A stretch of DNA of 16,139 nt from Microbacteriaceae bacterium (lineage in GTDB: Bacteria; Actinomycetota; Actinomycetes; Actinomycetales; Microbacteriaceae): positions 1 through 16,139 of the forward strand of contig JAAZFP010000070.1 of NCBI GenBank assembly GCA_012511645.1, read 5' to 3'. Of this stretch, positions 1 to 4,759 are shown piece after piece (within the stretch, counting starts at the first letter, position 1; each line of letters opens with the position of its first letter). Position numbers and translations under genes: made by a program. Below the pieces are notes generated by a model, which was not told the DNA's origin, searched no databases, and saw only the letters and a program-made list of their open reading frames with translations.

Positions 1-11
1 AGGGGGCATCC

Positions 12-737
12 GTGTCAGACGTCAATCTTGCAAACCCGCACGATTACGATCACAGCCACTCATCGTCGGCAGGCACGGGATGGTTGCGCGCCTCGGTGTT
101 TGGTGCGATGGATGGACTCGTCTCAAACATTGCGCTGATCGCTGGCATCGCGGCGGCTGGCGCAGCACCCGCAATGGTCGCCATTACTGGCATCTCAGGG
201 TTGATCGCTGGCGCGATATCGATGGCGCTTGGCGAATATACCTCGGTTCGCACACAAAATGAGCAGATGCAGGTCGAGGTGCAAACTGAGCGTGCCGCGC
301 TCGAGCGCAACCCCGAGGGTGAACAGGCGGAGCTGACCGCGCTCTTCGAAACACTCGGCATGCATCACGAAACCGCAGAGGCAGCGGCAACGCAGGTACA
401 CGCAAATAGTGAGCAGGCGCTGCGGGTGCATCTCGCGCACGAGCTTGGGCTGAGCCCGGATGAGCAGCCCTCGCCCTTCGTCGCGGCGTTCTCCTCGTTC
501 ATCGCGTTTAGCATCGGCGCTGTCATTCCGCTTCTCCCCTATGTCTTCGGGATGAGTTCGCTCCCGCTGGCGCTCGCGTTCGGTGGGGTTGGTCTGCTTG
601 CCGCAGGTTCTCTCGCCGCCAAGTTCACGGGGAAGAACCCACTTCGTGGTGCTGGCAGGCAGCTGCTCTACGGCGGCATCGCGGTCGTCGCCACCTACGG
701 CATCGGCATGATCATGGGAGTATCCACGATCGGCTAA
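12..737 (+). CDS. VIT1/CCC1-family Fe2+/Mn2+ transporter
   Basis: Membrane protein of 241 residues, the usual size for the VIT1/CCC1 family, which moves Fe2+ or Mn2+ across a membrane. The N-terminal tail (residues 1-25) is His-rich and hydrophilic. The first helix carries the family signature FGAMDGLVSNIALIAG (30-45), and a second helix (about 54-73) ends in ALGEY. A charged cytosolic segment (about 78-150) is rich in Glu and His, as in the metal-binding domain of this family. Three more hydrophobic segments follow (about 156-178, 182-204, 217-238). The GTG start at 12 is preceded by AGGGGG (1-6), a good ribosome binding site. Metal specificity cannot be read from the sequence. A shorter start is unlikely because the N-terminus is already compact. 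Confidence 0.9.
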   Translation: MSDVNLANPHDYDHSHSSSAGTGWLRASVFGAMDGLVSNIALIAGIAAAGAAPAMVAITGISGLIAGAISMALGEYTSVRTQNEQMQVEVQTERAALERNPEGEQAELTALFETLGMHHETAEAAATQVHANSEQALRVHLAHELGLSPDEQPSPFVAAFSSFIAFSIGAVIPLLPYVFGMSSLPLALAFGGVGLLAAGSLAAKFTGKNPLRGAGRQLLYGGIAVVATYGIGMIMGVSTIG

Positions 738-776
738 CGATGCCGCCGGGCAACTTCGGTGTGAAGCGTGACGCTC

Positions 777-782
777 TACACT
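777..782 (+). promoter_or_regulatory. Candidate -10 box of a leaderless promoter
   Basis: TACACT at 777-782 matches the actinobacterial -10 pattern TAnnnT and lies 6 bases before the ATG at 789, so the A of the ATG is a plausible first transcribed base. No convincing -35 hexamer is visible (CTTCGG-like sequence near 754-759), and no Shine-Dalgarno sequence precedes 789. If this is right, translation starts at 789, not at the upstream in-frame GTG at 768. Confidence 0.4.
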
Positions 783-788
783 GAACCT

Positions 789-1127
789 ATGCCCAGCCCG
801 GAGTTTGTTGACGCCGTACTTGCGGTCGTGCGACAAATTCCACCAGGGAGAGTAATGACTTACGGAGATATTGCGTGGGCGCTCGGTTCGAATGCACCAC
901 GCGCCGTTGGTCGTGTGCTGGCCCACTACGGCCACTCGGTCGCTTGGTGGCGAGTCGTGCCGGCCAGTGGCCTCCCCCCGCAGGGACATGCTCGCCTCGC
1001 CTTACCGCACTATCGTGACGAAGGAACACCGCTGCGCAACATCGTGTCAGAAGATGATTACCGACTCGCACTATCGACTGCGCGGTTGAGCTACGACCAC
1101 GAACTCTATGCCGGAGTCGCGCCATGA
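789..1127 (+). CDS. Alkyltransferase-like protein (ATL/MGMT family), no active-site Cys
   Basis: Small protein of 112 residues (119 if GTG 768 is used) matching the DNA-binding domain of O6-alkylguanine-DNA alkyltransferases. Visible landmarks are IPPGRVMTYGDIA, the RAVGRVL helix that reads DNA, and the active-site strand. The alkyl-accepting Cys of the PCHRV motif is replaced: the sequence is AWWRVV, with Trp in the Cys position and also in the His position. ATL proteins bind O6-alkylguanine and flip it out but do not transfer the alkyl group; they recruit nucleotide excision repair. The ATG at 789 is preferred because a -10 box lies just upstream. The stop overlaps the start of the next gene (ATGA at 1124-1127), so the two are translationally coupled. 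Confidence 0.88.
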   Translation: MPSPEFVDAVLAVVRQIPPGRVMTYGDIAWALGSNAPRAVGRVLAHYGHSVAWWRVVPASGLPPQGHARLALPHYRDEGTPLRNIVSEDDYRLALSTARLSYDHELYAGVAP

Positions 1128-1891
1128 GCCGGGGTCGACCGGCTCGTGGCTCGCGCTCACACTCTCGTGGTGCAGCGCGGTCGGCTTCGAAGAAAACTCC
1201 TGGAGTCTCCCCGCAGAAGAAGAAACCAATCCCAACGGTCACGCCCATGCCACAAGAAACACGCTTGGAGCCGATCCGTCTCGGATTTGTGCGCGGAGTT
1301 GCACCGAGCAAGTGGGCTGAGCGTTGGCAGCGCGCATCAACTCAAGTACTCGAGCTGGTACCGGTAAGCCTCGGCGAAGTTGAGGCTGCCCGCACCTCCG
1401 TTGACGTCCTGCTCGAACGCACTCTGCCGGGTGAAACACCACCGGGCACCGATCCTGCTCAGCAGGTGAGACACGCGGTGCGCCTGTATGAAGAACAAGT
1501 CGCACTCGTCATCGATGCCGGGCATGAGCTGGCCTCACAGAAATCGCTCACTGTCGAAGAGCTCGCCCTCGTGCGGCTGCTCGATCACCCTGACCACGGT
1601 AAATCGTGGCCGGCGGCAGAACCGTGGTCTGATCCAAGTTGGATGCCGAAAAACGCACAAATGACCCTTGAGCTCGTGTCAACGGGGACTGGCGCTGCGC
1701 TCATGTCGCAGCCACTGGCACAGCATCTCAGCAAAAAGCGTGAGCATGCGGTGTTAACCGTCGCGGCTCACGGGAAGACCTCGCTTGACGGTTCGAGCAT
1801 TTGGGCGACCTGGCAACGGGAGCGAGACCGTGACGATGTGCAGCAGCTCATCGGGTTCTTGCGGGGTCGCACGGCACGCTCCAGTCGGTAG
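1124..1891 (+). CDS. LysR-type effector-binding domain protein lacking an HTH
   Basis: Protein of 255 residues. Residues 1-40 are low-complexity and rich in Arg, Ser, Lys and Pro. From about residue 50 (IRLGFVRGVAPSKWAERW) the chain reads like the periplasmic-binding-protein fold of LysR regulators: an opening beta strand, ELVPVSL, a central YEEQVALVIDAGHELASQKSLTVEEL segment typical of LTTR effector domains, then GTGAALMSQPLAQHLSKKRE, the usual validity-check segment near the end. The winged HTH expected in the first 60 residues is absent. Related stand-alone domains occur in Microbacteriaceae and are often annotated LysR family regulator. The start overlaps the ATL stop by 4 bases. A ligand-binding role with nucleic-acid contact through the basic tail is inference. 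Confidence 0.7.
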   Translation: MSRGRPARGSRSHSRGAARSASKKTPGVSPQKKKPIPTVTPMPQETRLEPIRLGFVRGVAPSKWAERWQRASTQVLELVPVSLGEVEAARTSVDVLLERTLPGETPPGTDPAQQVRHAVRLYEEQVALVIDAGHELASQKSLTVEELALVRLLDHPDHGKSWPAAEPWSDPSWMPKNAQMTLELVSTGTGAALMSQPLAQHLSKKREHAVLTVAAHGKTSLDGSSIWATWQRERDRDDVQQLIGFLRGRTARSSR

Positions 1892-1923
1892 TCTGTGCGC
1901 GGAGCCCACACTGCACGCCTAAC

Positions 1924-2733
1924 TCAGCACCTCAGGTGAGCCGTGGCTGCGGCGGGCAAACGCTCACTCGCATGGCACAGTCCGCGAACCTGCGCGGTCC
2001 ACCTCAGCACTGACTGAGTGTGCAGCGGAGAGTCGGAGACCCGAAACGTCGGATCGCTCAGAAAGGCGCCCATCAGCGAAGTCTCTGCGTTGCGCGGCCG
2101 GGTTCCCCAACTCAGCTGCGTAATCAAGACAACCAATTGCGAGGGAAGCATGGGAAAGGCAGTGACTGCAGCCGCACGATCCGCGTGTTCATAGGATCGC
2201 CGCTGCGGTGGGTTCAACGCGCACCAGCGCAGCAACGATTTGAGCGGAGGACGAAGTTCAGTGGGGAGCGCAGGTGCAAGAGCGAGAAACATTCGTTCAA
2301 TCACCGCTTCCATCGGTGGTGGCACACAAGCGCCGCAGTCCAGACCGCCATCACACGCCGCGTGATGCGTGCGTTCATCGCGCAACGCAATGAGCGTTTC
2401 TTCCTGCAGCGGCTCGGCTCTCGTGCCCCATTGGTCGCGCATCCATCCGGTCAGGCAGCGGGACACATAGGCCCACGGCTCACCGACCGATGCAGCAGCG
2501 TAGCGCGCGGCCCTACCGCGGTCTCGGGTGAGCTCGACCAGAGCCGTGTGCACCACATCGTTGACGTCAAGCCACGATGCGCTGAGGCCAGCTCTTCGCG
2601 CAGTAGAAAGCACGCCCGGCGCAACCGCGGATCGCAGCTGGGCAATAAACGCGAGCCCTTCACTCGTACGCAAAAAATTCGGCGAACGCTCGAGCAATCG
2701 CAGCGCCCTGCGCTGCCGAACCTCATCGAACAT
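1924..2733 (-). CDS. Hypothetical protein with sigma-70 region-2-like segment
   Basis: Predicted 269-residue protein that I do not recognise as a named family. Residues about 54-103 look like region 2 of ECF sigma factors: WLDVNDVVHTALVELTRD (compare the DLVQEAFLRLW pattern), then EPWAYVSRCLTGWMRDQWG (compare PxAWLxRxARNxxxDxxR). No obvious region-4 HTH follows; the rest contains a Cys-containing CDGGLDCGAC stretch (127-136) and an Arg/Pro-rich centre. The start chosen is ATG 2733, because GAGG sits 5 bases upstream and partly covers the stop codon of the preceding ParB-like gene. GTG 2754 in the same frame would overlap that gene by 14 bases and is the alternative. It is the last gene of a tightly packed minus-strand set. 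A sigma-like or replication-associated role is inference. Confidence 0.6.
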   Translation of the reverse strand: MFDEVRQRRALRLLERSPNFLRTSEGLAFIAQLRSAVAPGVLSTARRAGLSASWLDVNDVVHTALVELTRDRGRAARYAAASVGEPWAYVSRCLTGWMRDQWGTRAEPLQEETLIALRDERTHHAACDGGLDCGACVPPPMEAVIERMFLALAPALPTELRPPLKSLLRWCALNPPQRRSYEHADRAAAVTAFPMLPSQLVVLITQLSWGTRPRNAETSLMGAFLSDPTFRVSDSPLHTQSVLRWTAQVRGLCHASERLPAAATAHLRC

Positions 2734-2740
2734 CTGAGCC

Positions 2741-3751
2741 TCAGACAAGATCACCCTGCTTTCGCAGCTGCTGCACTGATGTGCTCGACAACAGCTGACC
2801 GACCTCATGTCCCAACGAACGCAGCGCCGCCACAGGGTGCGCATCGAACCCACACTCGACTGCCACAACAATGGCGAGGGAGCGCGCGAGCGCGACTCGA
2901 AGCGCGCGCAGGTGCTCAGCCTGGCCGGGTTCTGCTTTTATCGCACGAGAGAGGGTCACCGCGAGGGTGCCGTCGAGTCGAGTGGCAAGGTGGGTCACCT
3001 CGCCAACCGTTCGCTCGAGCGCGCGAATGCACGCTGCCGTTGGACTTCGGTCGTCTCGTTCCCCTGACTCACACAACCGGTCTCGTGCCGAACGCACCTG
3101 TTGGTGCAGTGCAGAAACGCTTGCTCCGGGCTGGTCGAGCCGTTCGAGAGCCTTTGCTGCGGTCTCGCGAAGCGCGTCCGGGTGTTGTGCAGATGTTGCG
3201 AAATCGCGTATCTCGGCAATCTTCTTGAGCGTGTCGATAGAGAGCCCGATCGTGTGTTTCGCCGCCTGCGCAAGCGTGGGGGCCCTCGATTCTTCGCTGT
3301 TGGCGCCGTGGCCGCGCCCTTCTTCGACGCCTCGCCTCAGCGCTGCGCGCTTACGACGGTCAGCCTGCGCACGAAAAAGTGGCTCGTAGTGATCACTCCA
3401 CGCGGCCTCACGCTCACGAAGAGTCAGGCTCTTGCGAACAAGATTCGCTTCAATCTCGAGCAATGTTCTCTGTGAAGGGTCAACCCCCACGAGCACGATG
3501 GCACCAATTCCCTGCCAACCGGCGCCTTTGGCTGCTTCAACCCGATGAGCCCCGTCGATGAGGTGCAATTGCTCGTCGAGCACGACCGGCTGCAACTGCA
3601 CACCGACGCCCAGACGTTCGTATGATGCCTGCAATCGAGCCACATGGCCCGGCGAAACCCCTCTCTGCCGTGTTCCAATCACAATGTCCTGAAGCGCCAC
3701 CCACTGCCATCGCGACCGCGGCACCTGGTCGCCATCAAGCGGCGCGGTCAT
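2741..3751 (-). CDS. ParB/KorB-like DNA-binding protein
   Basis: Protein of 336 residues with a ParB/sulfiredoxin-like N-terminal domain (about 15-115). It contains QLQPVVLDEQLHLIDGAHRVEAAKGAGW, where GAHR (67-70) is the variant of the ParB GERR nucleotide-binding box seen in plasmid and phage ParB-like proteins, and EIEANLVRKSLTLRERE, matching the LIENLQR region that links to the HTH. A second, probably helix-turn-helix, region lies around 159-185 (TLAQAAKHTIGLSIDTLKKI). The C-terminal third is predicted helical. There is no ParA partner, so it is unlikely to be the chromosomal ParB. The start ATG 3751 overlaps the upstream stop (ATGA); GTG 3772 is an alternative. It is coupled to both neighbours. 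A role in regulation or maintenance of a mobile element is inferred. Confidence 0.8.
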   Translation of the reverse strand: MTAPLDGDQVPRSRWQWVALQDIVIGTRQRGVSPGHVARLQASYERLGVGVQLQPVVLDEQLHLIDGAHRVEAAKGAGWQGIGAIVLVGVDPSQRTLLEIEANLVRKSLTLREREAAWSDHYEPLFRAQADRRKRAALRRGVEEGRGHGANSEESRAPTLAQAAKHTIGLSIDTLKKIAEIRDFATSAQHPDALRETAAKALERLDQPGASVSALHQQVRSARDRLCESGERDDRSPTAACIRALERTVGEVTHLATRLDGTLAVTLSRAIKAEPGQAEHLRALRVALARSLAIVVAVECGFDAHPVAALRSLGHEVGQLLSSTSVQQLRKQGDLV

Positions 3752-4095
3752 GCCGCGATCCGTTCGTCCCACTCAGGTCGCTCAGCACCCAACCACCGTG
3801 GTGGCACATGCTGCACCAATGCGGCGATATCGGGGGCATGATGCACGCACAGGTGAGCACGGTCAGGGTTCGTGCGGCAGGTGCACGTTTGCACCCGCCA
3901 CGCGTGCACCGGGCAGTAACTGCGCAGTTGTGGTGTGAGCACCAAGCTCCAACCCTGCGCCACTGCACCGCGGAGCTCTGCGGCCTCCTCATCTGTGGGT
4001 GAGCCTAATGGAATTGGTCCGATTGGCACGGTGGCCTCGCATGAGCGCAGCTCACACCGCAGTGCAACAACTTCTCGACGAATAACGCGGCCCAT
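3748..4095 (-). CDS. Small Cys/His-rich zinc-ribbon-like protein
   Basis: Protein of 115 residues. Cysteines and histidines are arranged in two clusters: C14-x4-C19 with C61-P-V-H64, separated by a segment ending in AQGWSLVLTPQLRSY, which resembles the actinobacterial zinc-ribbon pattern C..C-(n)-A..xGW...-CPxH; and C71-x-C73 with C83-x-H85-H86. These could each hold one zinc ion. The start ATG 4095 is set by a strong GGAGG four bases upstream. The long upstream open frame has no such signal and crosses the AT-rich control region, so it was not used. It is the first gene of the three-gene set, and its stop overlaps the ParB-like start. No enzymatic motif is visible; a DNA- or protein-binding accessory role is inference. 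Confidence 0.65.
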   Translation of the reverse strand: MGRVIRREVVALRCELRSCEATVPIGPIPLGSPTDEEAAELRGAVAQGWSLVLTPQLRSYCPVHAWRVQTCTCRTNPDRAHLCVHHAPDIAALVQHVPPRWLGAERPEWDERIAA

Positions 4096-4160
4096 AGTGC
4101 CTCCGATCGGTACTGGGTGAGAGCCTTCTGCACACCCGCTCTGGTGTGTCGGCACTCGCC

Positions 4161-4171
4161 ACTGTAACAGT
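4161..4171. promoter_or_regulatory. Palindrome, candidate operator 1
   Basis: ACTGT-A-ACAGT is a perfect 11-base palindrome in the divergent control region. On the minus strand it overlaps TACAGT, a possible -10 box for the zinc-ribbon/ParB operon. No good -35 was found (TTGTTT is 15 bases upstream). Confidence 0.35.
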
Positions 4172-4185
4172 TTTGTACTGAAAAC
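4170..4185. promoter_or_regulatory. Palindrome, candidate operator 2
   Basis: GTTTT-GTACTG-AAAAC has perfect 5-base arms around a 6-base centre. It abuts the palindrome at 4161-4171 and lies in the would-be spacer of the minus-strand promoter. Confidence 0.3.
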
Positions 4186-4214
4186 AATACATTGAGCATT
4201 TTCTGTGAATAACT

Positions 4215-4243
4215 TTGAGACATTGCTTACATGAGTGTAATTC
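4215..4243 (+). promoter_or_regulatory. Promoter with embedded operator for the XRE gene
   Basis: TTGAGA (4215-4220) and TAATTC (4238-4243) are spaced by 17 bases and point towards the XRE regulator gene at 4271. The palindrome TTACA-TGAG-TGTAA (4227-4240, perfect 5-base arms) lies in the spacer and enters the -10 box, the classical place for an autoregulatory repressor. That the XRE protein binds here is inference from position. Confidence 0.45.
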
Positions 4244-4270
4244 AAGTCAAAACACTGATATCCTTGCAGC

Positions 4271-4543
4271 ATGGCAACACCATCAGGCTCTTTCAGCAGC
4301 GACGAACTCATCTCCCAGCGAGTGAACCATCTGTTGTTCATCAATCGCCTCACACGCAGAAGAGCTGCCGAGCAACTCGGCATCTCCCATTCGGCTTTCA
4401 ATACCAAGATGAATGGTGGCAGCAGCTGGAAGGCTGATGAGCTCGTGGCACTGACCGACTACTTCGGTGTCTCCTTCGACTTTCTCATCGCGCGACAAGC
4501 GATTGAGTTGGCTGAACCTATGAGCGATGGCGAGCGCGCATAG
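4271..4543 (+). CDS. XRE/Cro-CI-type HTH regulator
   Basis: Protein of 90 residues with a single helix-turn-helix domain. SQRVNHLLFINRLTRRRAAEQLGISHSAFNTKMNG gives helices 1-3 including the recognition helix, followed by SSWKADELVALTDYFGVSFDFLIA, the standard helices 4-5 of Cro/CI-type regulators, ending about residue 76. No effector domain is present. It is divergent from the zinc-ribbon/ParB-like/sigma-like genes and shares a 175-base AT-rich control region with them. Repression of both directions, as by phage and plasmid master repressors, is likely. No clear Shine-Dalgarno precedes the ATG. The tRNA-Lys gene begins 70 bases downstream. Confidence 0.85.
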   Translation: MATPSGSFSSDELISQRVNHLLFINRLTRRRAAEQLGISHSAFNTKMNGGSSWKADELVALTDYFGVSFDFLIARQAIELAEPMSDGERA

Positions 4544-4575
4544 CGGGCTGCTGATCACCTCGTGCTGACCTGAGT

Positions 4576-4604
4576 TTTTGCCCGCCACTTTTGCCTACTA
4601 AGCT
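4576..4604 (+). promoter_or_regulatory. Possible tRNA-Lys promoter
   Basis: TAAGCT (4599-4604) fits the actinobacterial -10 pattern TAnnnT and lies 9 bases before the mature tRNA 5' end. TTTTGC at 4576-4581 is 17 bases upstream but a poor -35. Weak call. Confidence 0.25.
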
Positions 4605-4613
4605 TGTGATGTT

Positions 4614-4688
4614 GCCCCTATAGCTCAGCGGTAGAGCTACGGACTTTTAATCCGCAGGTCGCAGGTTCGATCCCTGCTGGGGGCACCA
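4614..4688 (+). tRNA. tRNA-Lys (anticodon UUU)
   Basis: A full cloverleaf can be drawn by hand. Acceptor stem GCCCCTA pairs with TGGGGGC (one T-G pair). The D arm is GCTC/GAGC. The anticodon stem ACGGA/TCCGC holds the loop CTTTTAA with anticodon TTT at positions 34-36; the top pair of this stem is an A-C mismatch. The variable loop is AGGTC and the T arm GCAGG/CCTGC encloses TTCGATC. CCA (4686-4688) is encoded. It immediately follows the XRE/ParB-like block; tRNA genes often serve as integration sites, but I found no repeat of its 3' end elsewhere in the window. Confidence 0.97.
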
Positions 4689-4708
4689 AAAATTCATTCA
4701 CACGGCCC

Positions 4709-4747
4709 GCGCCTGCGCCCACACTCGATTGAGGTGGGCACAGGCGC
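4709..4747. terminator. Bidirectional hairpin between tRNA-Lys and surface protein gene
   Basis: GCGCCTG-C-GCCCAC (4709-4722) pairs with GTGGGC-A-CAGGCGC (4734-4747), a 14-position stem with one mismatch; CTC/GAG extends it around a GATT loop. It lies between the tRNA 3' end and the convergent stop at 4760. No T tract follows directly on either strand, as is common for actinobacterial terminators. Confidence 0.55.
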
Positions 4748-4759
4748 AGCTCAGAACCG

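Noticed and set aside
195..989. Minus-strand open frame crossing the VIT and ATL genes
   Set aside because: Spans two genes and their gap in antisense with no domain; typical high-GC shadow frame.
2020..3228. Long open frame on the plus strand (402 codons) opposite the ParB-like and sigma-like genes
   Set aside because: Low-complexity Arg/Ser/His-rich product, no start signal, and it is antisense to two genes with recognisable domains and good ribosome binding sites.
4096..4407. N-terminal extension of the zinc-ribbon protein frame up to 4407
   Set aside because: It would cross the AT-rich control region and overlap the divergent XRE gene; the GGAGG before ATG 4095 marks the real start.
4614..4759. 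Integration (att) repeat derived from the tRNA-Lys 3' end
   Set aside because: I looked for a second copy of the T-arm/acceptor sequence at the far side of the XRE/ParB-like block (around 1892-2000) and elsewhere and saw none; no integrase is present.
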